A stretch of DNA of 15,831 nt from VYFG01 sp022827325. Its GTDB lineage: Bacteria; Pseudomonadota; Gammaproteobacteria; Arenicellales; Poriferihabitantaceae. The notes under the pieces were generated by a model. The model searched no databases. It was not told the origin of the DNA and saw nothing but the letters and a program-made list of their open reading frames with translations. Location: NCBI GenBank assembly GCA_022827325.1, contig JAJDTE010000119.1, positions 1 to 15,831 on the forward strand, given 5' to 3'. Numbering within the stretch: position 1 is the first letter of the stretch; the number at the start of each line of letters is the position of its first letter. The translations under genes were made by a program, and so were the position numbers. This document shows, piece by piece, positions 1 through 7,340 of the stretch.

Positions 1-923
1 CCGAAGAAGAACAGGCCCATCCTGGCCCGCACCCGCTCCACGCCATCCGGCTGGAGGCAGATGAAGGAGGAATAGTCGCTGCCGACACCCACCACCAGCC
101 CCGGGGGCACGGCGAACATGACGCAGGTATTGCGCTCCTCCTCGGAAAGATCGGGATGGCCCGCCGCGCCCTCGCCCACCCGCTCGGTGAATCCCACGGT
201 GTAGCCGAGGTAACCGTCACCGGCGGGGAAGTGCCGGCACAGTCTCGTGGGATTGACCCTGTGCAGGGTTTTCCGGTGCAGGGGCGAGAGGTGATAGCCC
301 TCCATGAAGTTCTCGAACAGGCATTTCCAGTTGATGTCCCAGGTTTCCGTCTCCAGGTGGGATAAGCGCATTTCCTCGAGATGGTAGTTGCCTATGCGTC
401 CGGCCAGCGGCGCCAGCGCCGCCGGCAGGTCCGGCGGTTCGTCCGCCAGGCTGACGAAGAGAAACCCCATCCACTCGGCCAGGGGCAGTTCGCGCAGGCG
501 GATGTCTTCCGCCCGGGGCGGGCCGGACGGATCCATCCCGGGCGCGCAGAGCAGTTTGCCCTGGAGGTCGTAGGACCAGTGGTGGTAGGGGCAGACGAGG
601 CGCTTGAGCCGGCCCGCGCCCTCCGCCAGGACGGTGCCCCGGTGGCGGCAGACGTTGGCCAGCGCCCTTGGGGCGCCGTCTTCGCCGCGCAGGATGATGA
701 CCGGTTCCCCGGCCACCTCGGCGGTGAAGTAGTCCCCCGGCTCCGGTATTTCCTCCCGGCGGCCCAGGCAAACCCACTGCACGGCGAACAGTTCCCTGAT
801 TTCCGCAGCGAGCCAGGACGGATCGGTATAGAACGCCCCCGGCAGGGCGCGGGCCTGGTCGTCGGGTTGCCGCAGCAGCTCCCGCAGGTGCTGGCGCAGG
901 GCCCTGTTGTCGCCGGCGGTCAC
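1..923 (-). CDS. Rieske non-haem iron oxygenase, alpha subunit (partial, C-terminus beyond window)
   Basis: Catalytic subunit of a Rieske [2Fe-2S]/mononuclear iron oxygenase, which uses O2 and electrons from a separate reductase to hydroxylate or N-demethylate its substrate. The 307 visible residues hold the Rieske ligands C92-x-H94 and C111-x-x-H114 (CRHRG, CPYHHW). They also hold the catalytic-iron segment NWK...ENFMEGYHLSPLH, with H211 and H216 as iron ligands. The acidic residue three before the first His is Glu208, as in ENxxECYH-type quaternary-amine oxygenases (carnitine CntA, glycine betaine GbcA), rather than the Asp of classical ring dioxygenases. The GTG start at 923 is forced: an in-frame TGA (the stop of the upstream oxygenase gene) lies only two codons before it, and no ATG occurs in the first 100 codons. 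The gene follows the 2-oxoglutarate oxygenase with a 6-base gap, so the two are probably co-translated. No reductase lies in the window. Family certain; substrate inferred only. Confidence 0.93.
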   Translation of the reverse strand, partial: MTAGDNRALRQHLRELLRQPDDQARALPGAFYTDPSWLAAEIRELFAVQWVCLGRREEIPEPGDYFTAEVAGEPVIILRGEDGAPRALANVCRHRGTVLAEGAGRLKRLVCPYHHWSYDLQGKLLCAPGMDPSGPPRAEDIRLRELPLAEWMGFLFVSLADEPPDLPAALAPLAGRIGNYHLEEMRLSHLETETWDINWKCLFENFMEGYHLSPLHRKTLHRVNPTRLCRHFPAGDGYLGYTVGFTERVGEGAAGHPDLSEEERNTCVMFAVPPGLVVGVGSDYSSFICLQPDGVERVRARMGLFFF

Positions 924-929
924 TCCGGA

Positions 930-1745
930 TCAGGCCACGCGGCCGTAGAGCGCCAGGCGGGTGCCCTCGCTGACCTGCCAGCCCGGTGTCCGGTGGTAAC
1001 TGAGAATGGCGATCATGCGGCTGCGGTCCCCCGCCACGGGGGTCACGCGGTGGAGGGTGTGCCTGCCCTTGAACAGGAACAGCGTCCCGGGTTCGAGCCT
1101 GGCCCGGTGGACGCCGTCCGGCAGGTCGGGCGAGCGCATCCGGCGGGCCACCTCCGCCAGGTTTTCCTCCGCGTCGGTGCGCATCCAGGGAATGTATTCG
1201 TAGCGCCCGCCCCCGGCGGCGTTCTGCAGCATCAGCGAGACGACGAAGGCCGCGGAGTCGAAATGCCAGCCATTGGCGTCGCCGGGCTCGTACACGAGGA
1301 CATTGACGCCGCCGAGCGGGTCCGTGACCGGGTACAGCGCCGGACTGTCCAGGGCGTCGGCCAGGAAGCGGCAGACCGACGGGTCGCGGTGCAGCCGGTA
1401 GAGCGCGGAATCGGCCGGCAGCAGGTCTCCGGCCAGGGACAGGTGGGACGCGGGCAGCCGAAGGCGGGCCGGGTGATCCGGGGGCAGCGAGAGGTCGTCC
1501 CCCGCGCTCAGGTCCTCGGAGTACGGATTGTATCTGCCCGCCATCCGGTATCCGCGGGGCATCGCCGCCCTGGCCTGGCTGCGGACTTCCCGCACAAGGG
1601 CCGGCGGCAGGAATCCGGGCAGGGCGAGGGCGCCGGTATCCCGCAGCACTTCCCGGCAGTGGCCGACCAGCGCCCGGTAGTCCGGGTCGTCGGGCCGGTC
1701 CAGCGGGTATTGTGCGGCAACCGGGGAAACGAGGGACGTATCCAT
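930..1745 (-). CDS. Fe(II)/2-oxoglutarate oxygenase of the BesD/HalD family, hydroxylase-type (HxD)
   Basis: A 271-residue cytosolic non-haem iron enzyme predicted to couple 2-oxoglutarate decarboxylation to C-H oxidation of a small, probably amino-acid-like substrate. The iron triad is H161-F-D163 (in GWHFDSAAF) and H232 (LHRVTP), with R243 as the likely 2-oxoglutarate anchor. The text around the triad (PLGGVNVLVYEPGD, LEPGTLFLFKGRHTLHRV) matches the family of radical halogenases typified by BesD. Halogenases replace the carboxylate with Gly (HxG) to make room for chloride; here Asp163 is kept, so hydroxylation is expected. The ATG at 1745 has only a weak ribosome-binding site. The gene lies 85 bases after tctA and 6 bases before the Rieske gene, in the same frame as the latter. 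Its target might be a free or N-methylated amino acid, but this is inference. Confidence 0.9.
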   Translation of the reverse strand: MDTSLVSPVAAQYPLDRPDDPDYRALVGHCREVLRDTGALALPGFLPPALVREVRSQARAAMPRGYRMAGRYNPYSEDLSAGDDLSLPPDHPARLRLPASHLSLAGDLLPADSALYRLHRDPSVCRFLADALDSPALYPVTDPLGGVNVLVYEPGDANGWHFDSAAFVVSLMLQNAAGGGRYEYIPWMRTDAEENLAEVARRMRSPDLPDGVHRARLEPGTLFLFKGRHTLHRVTPVAGDRSRMIAILSYHRTPGWQVSEGTRLALYGRVA

Positions 1746-1802
1746 GGGTGCATGTTACCGTAATTGGACCGGGGAACCATGCGGGCGGGATTCCGGGAAG
1801 GC

Positions 1803-1821
1803 CCCGGCGCCGTTCGCCGGG
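1803..1821 (-). terminator. Hairpin after tctA, no U-tract
   Basis: A perfect 7-bp inverted repeat (CCCGGCG / CGCCGGG) with a 5-base loop starts 9 bases after the tctA stop codon, in the 85-base gap before the oxygenase gene. No T-run follows in the leftward direction. It may be a partial terminator or an mRNA-stabilising stem that sets different levels for tctA and the oxygenase pair. Confidence 0.4.
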
Positions 1822-1830
1822 ACAATCCGT

Positions 1831-3351
1831 TCAGTCCCCGTCCGCGACACCCTCCGCCCTTAAGCGTGCCCGCCTTGCCCGGTAGCCCGGCAGCACCACC
1901 AGGATCACGGCCAGGACCAGCAGGCCCAGGGTCATGGGCCGCTCTGCGATGAAGCCGATGCCGTTGTAGAGCTGCATGGAGCGCGAGAAGTTGTCCTCCA
2001 GCATGCTCCCGAGTATGAAACCGATCAGCAGCGGCGCCAGGGGATAGTCGGCAAAGCGCAACACGGTGGCGGCGATTCCGAGGCCCACCAGGATCAGCAG
2101 TTCCGTGGCGTTGTTCTGGCCGATGTAGGCGCCCATCAGCGTGAAGAACAGGATGAACGGGATCAGGTAGTTGCGCGGAATCGCCAGCACCTTGGCGATG
2201 TAGGGTATGAGCGGCAGGTTGAGCGCCAGCAGGATCACGTTGCCGAGATACATGGAAATGATCACGGACCAGAAGATCTCGGGCTGGTCCACCATCAGCC
2301 TTGGGCCCGGCGACACGTTGAGAGCGATGAGGGCGCCGAGGAGGATGGCGGTGGTGCCCGAGCCGGGTATCCCGAGGGTCAGAAGCGGCACGAACGATCC
2401 GGTGCAGGCCGCGTTGTTGGCCGACTCCGGTGCGGCCAGGCCCTTGACGGAACCCTTGCCGAACTCGGCCTGGTCTTCGCCCTTGGCGATGTTGCGCTCC
2501 ACGGCATAGCCCAGGAACGAGGCGATGGTGGCCCCTGCTCCGGGCAGCACGCCGATCAGGAAGCCCTGCACGGACTGGCGGCCGATGACCGGCGTGATCC
2601 GCTTCGCCTCGTCCCGGGTGATGCGCAGGTCGGTGATCTGCCCGGAGCCGCTCTGCCCGGTATTGGAACGGCCGGGGTCCAGCACGAGATAGATCGCCTC
2701 CGGCAGCGCGAACATGGCCATCGCCAGGGTGATGAAGCTGAACCCCGACTGCAGGTCCATGACGCCCATGGTGAAGCGGGGGAGGTTGAAGAGCGCCCCC
2801 TCCCCGACGGTGGCCATGACGAGGCCGGTGATGGTCATGAGCACGGCTTTCCCCACCTGGCCGCTGCCCGCGAAGGCGGCAATGGCGGAAAGGCCCACCA
2901 CCATCAGCGCGAAATACTCCGCCGAATGGAACAGCAGCGCCACCGAAACCAGCATGGGCGCGAAGATCATCAGCAGGATCGCGCCCAGCGTACCGCCCGA
3001 GAAGGAGGCGATGGCGGCCACGGTCAGGGCCTTGCCCGCCTTGCCCTGGCGGGCCAGGGGGTAGCCGTCGAAACTGGTGGCCACGGTGGAGGCCACCCCG
3101 GGGGCATTGATCAGGATGGAGGAGGTGGAGCCGCCGAAGATCGCGCCGTAGTAGACGCCGGCCAGCAGGATGAGGGCGGCGGAGGGATCGCCGATGCTGA
3201 TGGCCACGGGGATCATGATGGCGATGATGGACATCGGCCCGAGCCCCGGCAGCATGCCGATGAAGGTGCCGATCAGGCACCCGCCCACCACCATCAGGAG
3301 ATTGATGGGGGTGAAGGCGGTGCCGAGCCCGATCAGGATTCCCTCGAACAT
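1831..3351 (-). CDS. tctA: Tripartite tricarboxylate transporter, large membrane subunit TctA
   Basis: A 506-residue polytopic inner-membrane protein, the usual length of TctA, forming the translocation channel of a binding-protein-dependent secondary carboxylate transporter. The two signature loops of the inverted repeat are visible: MLPGLGP at 33-39, followed by YYGAIFGGSTSSILINAPG near 67-85, and GVLPGAGA at 267-274. About ten or more hydrophobic segments follow the family pattern, and the protein ends in a short basic tail. The ATG at 3351 follows GGCGGG, 12 bases after the tctB stop. Order tctC-tctB-tctA on one strand is canonical. The transported acid cannot be read from this subunit. 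A hairpin follows the stop. Confidence 0.97.
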   Translation of the reverse strand: MFEGILIGLGTAFTPINLLMVVGGCLIGTFIGMLPGLGPMSIIAIMIPVAISIGDPSAALILLAGVYYGAIFGGSTSSILINAPGVASTVATSFDGYPLARQGKAGKALTVAAIASFSGGTLGAILLMIFAPMLVSVALLFHSAEYFALMVVGLSAIAAFAGSGQVGKAVLMTITGLVMATVGEGALFNLPRFTMGVMDLQSGFSFITLAMAMFALPEAIYLVLDPGRSNTGQSGSGQITDLRITRDEAKRITPVIGRQSVQGFLIGVLPGAGATIASFLGYAVERNIAKGEDQAEFGKGSVKGLAAPESANNAACTGSFVPLLTLGIPGSGTTAILLGALIALNVSPGPRLMVDQPEIFWSVIISMYLGNVILLALNLPLIPYIAKVLAIPRNYLIPFILFFTLMGAYIGQNNATELLILVGLGIAATVLRFADYPLAPLLIGFILGSMLEDNFSRSMQLYNGIGFIAERPMTLGLLVLAVILVVLPGYRARRARLRAEGVADGD

Positions 3352-3363
3352 CCCGCCGTCCGG

Positions 3364-3849
3364 TCAGCCGAAGAAAAAGGGCAGGGGCCTGAGGAATATC
3401 CCCAGGACCTGCTGCACCAGGTACCAGACCCCCACGCTGGTCGCCAGGACCACGGGCACCAGCACCAGCCACTTCCTTTCCCCGAGAACCGCGGCGGACA
3501 GGATCAGGAACAGGCTGCTGGACAGGATGAAGCCGAGCGGCCTCAGCAGCAGCGCATATGCCACCATCAGCGACAGCAGGATCAGGGCCTGGCCGAGCTT
3601 GTAGTCGGTGAGCCTGCGGTAGTCGATCTCAGGCGCCCTGTGCCCGCCGACCGCTTTCTCGAATCCGGTGAGCACGTACAGGGCCACCAGGATGCCGATG
3701 ACCGACAGTACCTTGGGGAAGGTGCTCGGCCAGACCGGATTGCGCTGCATGAAAGGCGGCAGGCCCGCGTCCATGGTGAAGAACGCGGTGTATCCGTACA
3801 CCGCGAAGATCAGCAGAAGAACCAGCGCAATCCAGCGATCCAGTGCCAT
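3364..3849 (-). CDS. tctB: Tripartite tricarboxylate transporter, small membrane subunit TctB
   Basis: A 161-residue protein with four to five hydrophobic helices (about 6-24, 48-61, a long stretch at 83-123 containing two, and one near the C-terminus). This is the size and topology of TctB, the poorly conserved small membrane partner of TctA. The N-terminal helix begins directly after MALDRW, and the segment RPLGFILSSSLFL resembles the conserved fourth region of the family. ATG at 3849 is preceded by AGGCGGC; the tctC stop is 30 bases upstream and tctA starts 12 bases downstream, so the three are one transcriptional unit. Identification rests on both sequence and its place between tctC and tctA. 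Confidence 0.93.
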   Translation of the reverse strand: MALDRWIALVLLLIFAVYGYTAFFTMDAGLPPFMQRNPVWPSTFPKVLSVIGILVALYVLTGFEKAVGGHRAPEIDYRRLTDYKLGQALILLSLMVAYALLLRPLGFILSSSLFLILSAAVLGERKWLVLVPVVLATSVGVWYLVQQVLGIFLRPLPFFFG

Positions 3850-3879
3850 GCCGCCTGTCCGGGGACGTCCGGGTGCGGA

Positions 3880-4863
3880 TTACAGGAACCCGAGCTTGCG
3901 CATCAGGTCGCCGATGACCATCTCCTGGCTCTCGAGAAACGCCTTGAAGTCGTCGCCGGAATTGTGGATGTTGACCCAGCCGTTGCGGGCCCTCACCGCC
4001 TCCCATTCCGGGGTGTCGTACATCTTGGCGAGAACGCCCTGGTAGGCCGCCAGCGTATCGGCGGGCAGGCCGGGCGCCGCGAAGAAACCGCGCCAGTTGA
4101 CGAACGTGGTGTCGATGCCCTGTTCCTTCAGGGTCGGCGCGTCCGGTGCCGCGTCCACGCGCGCATCGGAGGTGACCCCCAGGATCCGCACCTCGCCGGC
4201 GTTGGCCAGTTCCACGGCCTCGGAAAATCCGGTGGAAAGCGCCGCGATCTCACCGGACAGCAGGCCGGCCATTGCCTTGCCGCCGGCATCGTAGGGAATA
4301 TAGTTCAGGCTGGTGGAATCGCTCCCCGCCGCCTCCAGGACCATGGCCGCCACCAGGTGGTCCATGCCGCCGGGCACCGAGCCGCCGCCAATGGCGACCG
4401 AGGTGGGATCGGCCTGCTGCGCGGCGATCAGGTCGCCGGCGTTGCCGTGGGGGCTGTCCTTGGGAACCACCAGGGCGGCATAGTCGCCGATGGTGCCCGC
4501 CACCAGGGTCAGGTCACGGAAATTGTGGGGGAACACCCCGGTCAGCGAGCGGATCACGATCGGCGTGGAATTCACCATCAGGGTGCCGTGCTGGCTGTCG
4601 GCGTTCTCGATCAGGTAGCCGATGGCCTTGCCGCCACCGCCGCCGGACATGTTTTCATAGCTGGCGGTGCCGACGAGACCGGCCTTGGTCAGGGCTTCCC
4701 CCGTACCGCGGGCGGTGCCGTCCCATCCGCCCCCCGCACCCCCGGGGATCAGGAAGTGGATGCTGTCGATATCTGCCGCTTGGACGCCAATTCCGGTGGT
4801 GGCTAGGGCAAGACCGGCGGCCGCGTACATCACTGCGCGGCGGATTCTCTTGATGAGTTGCAT
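3880..4863 (-). CDS. tctC: Tripartite tricarboxylate transporter, periplasmic binding protein TctC (Bug family)
   Basis: A 327-residue exported solute-binding protein. I chose the ATG at 4863, giving MQLIKRIRR, because GGAGA lies 8 bases upstream and the result is a standard signal peptide: basic start, hydrophobic core at about 10-25, and cleavage near VQA-A at 29-30. A longer reading from 4914 would bury this signal. Mature residues IHFLIPGGAGGGWDGTAR are the typical first beta-strand and ligand loop of Bug/TctC proteins, and the later IPYDAGGKAMAGLLSGEIAA region is also typical. It hands its ligand to TctAB, encoded immediately downstream. Bug proteins bind many different carboxylates, so the ligand is open. 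The gene has its own 134-base upstream gap, so it may be the first gene of its unit. Confidence 0.95.
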   Translation of the reverse strand: MQLIKRIRRAVMYAAAGLALATTGIGVQAADIDSIHFLIPGGAGGGWDGTARGTGEALTKAGLVGTASYENMSGGGGGKAIGYLIENADSQHGTLMVNSTPIVIRSLTGVFPHNFRDLTLVAGTIGDYAALVVPKDSPHGNAGDLIAAQQADPTSVAIGGGSVPGGMDHLVAAMVLEAAGSDSTSLNYIPYDAGGKAMAGLLSGEIAALSTGFSEAVELANAGEVRILGVTSDARVDAAPDAPTLKEQGIDTTFVNWRGFFAAPGLPADTLAAYQGVLAKMYDTPEWEAVRARNGWVNIHNSGDDFKAFLESQEMVIGDLMRKLGFL

Positions 4864-4889
4864 TGATAATGTCTCCGTATTGGTGATTG

Positions 4890-4906
4890 GGCAGCGAAAT
4901 ACTGCC
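4890..4906. promoter_or_regulatory. Small inverted repeat upstream of tctC
   Basis: GGCAG-cgaaata-CTGCC is a 5-bp inverted repeat with a 7-base AT-rich centre, 27 bases before the tctC start. It lies in the short region where a leader or operator is expected. No convincing -35/-10 pair could be fitted beside it, so an operator role is a guess; a small leader hairpin is equally possible. Confidence 0.25.
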
Positions 4907-4963
4907 GGAGCCAAAGCATAGCGGGAAATTTTCTTTCAATCCACCGTGCCATTCCCGGCCCGT

Positions 4964-4993
4964 CCCGCCAGGGCAAGCACCACCCTTGGCGGG
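4964..4993 (-). terminator. Hairpin after the FAD oxidoreductase gene, no U-tract
   Basis: On the leftward transcript CCCGCCAAGGG pairs with CCCTGGCGGG (10 bp with one bulged A) around a 9-base loop, beginning 4 bases after the stop codon at 4998. No U-run follows. This is the best candidate for a 3' end between the FAD oxidoreductase and tctC. Confidence 0.5.
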
Positions 4994-4997
4994 GCCG

Positions 4998-6215
4998 TCA
5001 GATGATGGCCTTTTCCGCAAACGGCTCGCCGAGCTCGATCCGCCCGTAGCCGAACGGGGCCAGGTCCAGCGAGCGGTACTCGCCCCAGGCGATCCACTCG
5101 GCGAGGCCGCGGCCGATGGCGGGGGACTGTTGCAGGCCGTGCCCGGAGAAACCGTTGACGAAGAGGAAATTGGTGACCGTGGTATGGGGCCCGACGATCG
5201 CGTTCTGGTCCAGGGTGTTGTAGGCGTAGTGGCCCACCCAGGAATTGACCAGCCGGATCGCGTCGAACCGGGGAATCCGGTGGGCGAGGACGGGCCAGAC
5301 CTTGTTCTCCCAGAGATCGTGGTCCGCCTCGAAGTCGTCGTAATCCACCGCCGGGTCCACGTCCGGCGGACAGCCGGCCAGGTAGTACCGCCCGTCCGTG
5401 CGCATGTGGACGCCGCTCGGGTCGATGGTGAGCGGCAGTTCCCGGTCCAGGGGCCTTTGCGCGTCGAAGATGAAGGTGTAGCGCTTGCGCGGCTCGACCG
5501 GTATTTCGATTCCGGCCATGCGCGAAGTGCGCACCGCCCTCGGGCCGCTGGCATTGACCACGGTGCCGCAGCTGATGGTTTCGCCGGATTTCAGGGTCAC
5601 GCCCTCCACCCGGTCGCCCGCCCGGTTTTTCGTCATGGCCACCACTTCGTTGGCGACGTATTCCGCGCCGCGCTCCCGGGCCATGCGGCGCCACCAGTCG
5701 AACAGGGAGCCGCCGTCGAAGTAGCCCTCGTCCTTCGGGTTGTGGCTGCCCGCCACGATATCGTCGAGATGGTAGAACGGGTATTCCGCCCGGATCTGCC
5801 CGGGATCCAGGATGCGGGTGGCGGCACCCAGGGCCGACTGCACCTGCTGGCTCGCGCGCAGGGACTCGGCGAATGCGTCGTTGTCCGCGAGGTAGAGGTA
5901 GCCGAAGCTCTGGAATGCCAGTTCGGGCACCCGCGTGTCGCCGCCCAGGTGTTCGCGGAAGTTCCTGACGTACTCGGCGGCGAACTGCGAGATGCGCACG
6001 TTGATCTCGGTGGAGAATTGCTGGCGCATGCAGCTGTTGGTATGGGATGTCGAACACAGCGCATAGGACGGGTCCCGTTCCACCACCAGCACGCTGCCGT
6101 CGAAGTCCGGGTTGTCCATCAGGAACCATGCAACGGCGGTGCCGTACATTGCGCCGCCGACGATGACGACATCGTAGTGCCGGTGGCGGGGCGGGTCGGT
6201 CGGGGTGGTCGTCAT
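4998..6215 (-). CDS. FAD-dependent amine oxidoreductase (DAO family, sarcosine-oxidase-beta/FOXRED1-like)
   Basis: A 405-residue flavoprotein of the DAO superfamily, which oxidises C-N bonds of secondary amines or amino acids to imines. The N-terminal nucleotide-binding fold reads YDVVIVGGAMYGTAVAW (14-30), followed by VVERD at 44-48. The middle glycine of GxGxxG is alanine (A22), a tolerated but less common form. The C-terminal FLFVNGFSGHGLQQSPAIGR stretch is the usual FAD-closing motif of the family (sarcosine oxidase, glycine oxidase, FOXRED1-like). There is no signal peptide, so it is cytosolic. The ATG at 6215 has a weak ribosome-binding site but fits the Rossmann start. It lies 223 bases after the nitrilase-like gene and 134 before tctC. 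Substrate unknown; the locus suggests an N-alkyl amino acid. Confidence 0.9.
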   Translation of the reverse strand: MTTTPTDPPRHRHYDVVIVGGAMYGTAVAWFLMDNPDFDGSVLVVERDPSYALCSTSHTNSCMRQQFSTEINVRISQFAAEYVRNFREHLGGDTRVPELAFQSFGYLYLADNDAFAESLRASQQVQSALGAATRILDPGQIRAEYPFYHLDDIVAGSHNPKDEGYFDGGSLFDWWRRMARERGAEYVANEVVAMTKNRAGDRVEGVTLKSGETISCGTVVNASGPRAVRTSRMAGIEIPVEPRKRYTFIFDAQRPLDRELPLTIDPSGVHMRTDGRYYLAGCPPDVDPAVDYDDFEADHDLWENKVWPVLAHRIPRFDAIRLVNSWVGHYAYNTLDQNAIVGPHTTVTNFLFVNGFSGHGLQQSPAIGRGLAEWIAWGEYRSLDLAPFGYGRIELGEPFAEKAII

Positions 6216-6415
6216 CGGCTGCCGTGTATCTGGTGCGGCGACATGTTAACCCGAAACGCGCAATGTCCGGGCCTCTCCTGCCGGGTTGAATTTCCCTTGG
6301 CCGGGGTACGTCAATCTTCGCGCCGCCCTCCGGCAGGGACGCCTCCATGCCTTGTCCGGCGGGCGCGGGCCGGTCCGTGACGGAGAAAACGGTCGGCTTC
6401 CCCGGGGGCAGGTCC

Positions 6416-6438
6416 GGCACCGTGCAAGGAGCGGTGCC
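6416..6438 (-). terminator. Hairpin at the stop of the nitrilase-like gene, no U-tract
   Basis: A perfect 7-bp stem (GGCACCG / CGGTGCC) with a 9-base loop begins at the base immediately after the TGA of the amidohydrolase (6439-6441). The following 20 bases of the leftward transcript are G+C-rich without a U-run, so a classic intrinsic terminator is not supported. It could protect or process the 3' end. Confidence 0.45.
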
Positions 6439-7314
6439 TCAACCTGTCTGCACCAGGCTGCCGTCCTCGGGGTTCGCCTCGCGCCGATTCAGTGCGAGGG
6501 CGGAATAGTCGCCGATCCTGTCTTCGAGGAGCGGATACTTCTTCCGAATGCTCTCGATCAGGTCCGTTTCGATCTCGATGGTGGCGAATTTTTCCGCACT
6601 CGTCGGAAAGCGCAGGCCGGGACTGTCCTGGTCCACCCATGGAGTGCAGAAGATCGAATTGCCGTAATCATTCCCGGCGCGGTTGAGGCTGAGAAAGTAG
6701 ATCTGGTTCTCGATGGCCCGGCATACCGAAAAATGATGCCAGCTGTAGAAAGATTCATCCCGGGCATGGGCGCTGCAATGCAGCACCAGCTGTACACCGT
6801 GTTCGATGACAAGTGTGCGTGTCAGGTCCGGATTGCGAATGTCGTAGCAGATGATCGGCGAAATGGTGATGCCATTGTGCTGGAATACGAAAATGTGGTT
6901 GCCCCGTTTGAAGTAGTCCTTTTCCATCGATGCGCCGTATTGCGCAAGGTGCAGCTTGTCGAAATGGCCGACCGGTTCGCCGCTGCCGTCGACGGCGACC
7001 TGGGTGATGTAATAGGCATCTTCACCCCGCCGGGGTATTCCGTAGACGATCATGGCGCCGAACTCACGTGCCAGTGGCCCGAACCTTTGAAACGACGGGC
7101 CATCCAGGGATTCGGCGAGGTTCTCCAGATTGTCGAAGCTTGCCGGTGAATAGTCGATGCTGGAAAGTTCGGGCAATACCACAAGATCGTGCTTCCTGCG
7201 CTGCAGGCGCGACCGGATTTCGGCGGCGATACGATCCAGGTGCCGGTCCCGCTCCACTTCGGTGGTGAACGCGGGCACCATGATCTGACAGGCAAGAATG
7301 GTCAACTGCGCCAT
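6439..7314 (-). CDS. Carbon-nitrogen hydrolase (nitrilase superfamily)
   Basis: A 291-residue cytosolic amidohydrolase, the standard length for the single-domain nitrilase fold. The catalytic triad is complete: E49 in VVLPELSS, K120 in GHFDKLHL and C156 in PIICYDIRNPDL. E131 is placed where the family's second glutamate is usually found. Such enzymes hydrolyse non-peptide amide, carbamoyl or nitrile C-N bonds (for example N-carbamoylputrescine amidase, omega-amidase, aliphatic amidase); the Cys-Tyr-Asp-Ile-Arg surroundings fit amidases rather than true nitrilases. ATG at 7314 follows GGGGAG with a 5-base spacer. The regulator gene ends 26 bases upstream, so both are probably on one transcript. 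Next to a polyamine-type importer and amine oxidases it probably trims an amide or carbamoyl group from the imported compound (inference). Confidence 0.93.
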   Translation of the reverse strand: MAQLTILACQIMVPAFTTEVERDRHLDRIAAEIRSRLQRRKHDLVVLPELSSIDYSPASFDNLENLAESLDGPSFQRFGPLAREFGAMIVYGIPRRGEDAYYITQVAVDGSGEPVGHFDKLHLAQYGASMEKDYFKRGNHIFVFQHNGITISPIICYDIRNPDLTRTLVIEHGVQLVLHCSAHARDESFYSWHHFSVCRAIENQIYFLSLNRAGNDYGNSIFCTPWVDQDSPGLRFPTSAEKFATIEIETDLIESIRKKYPLLEDRIGDYSALALNRREANPEDGSLVQTG

Positions 7315-7340
7315 GAATGCTCCCCTGTGGTCATGACTGG

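Noticed and set aside
930..1745. Radical halogenase call for the BesD-like protein
   Set aside because: The iron-binding triad is H-F-D, not H-x-G; the retained Asp163 occupies the chloride position.
1508..3472. A 654-residue leftward open frame covering tctA and part of the oxygenase gene
   Set aside because: It is an out-of-frame reading of high-G+C coding DNA; composition is Arg/Gly/His-rich without family motifs, while tctA in the correct frame is complete.
2926..4806. A 626-residue rightward open frame
   Set aside because: Antisense to tctA, tctB and tctC; low-complexity Gly/His/Gln-rich product with no recognisable motif.
4936..4951. Sigma-54 promoter-like TGGCAC...TTGA upstream of tctC
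   Set aside because: The spacing is one base too long and the second element lacks the essential GC.
4887..6380. Long open frames antisense to, or out of frame with, the FAD oxidoreductase
   Set aside because: The true frame has an intact flavin fold; the others are shadows caused by G+C-rich third positions.
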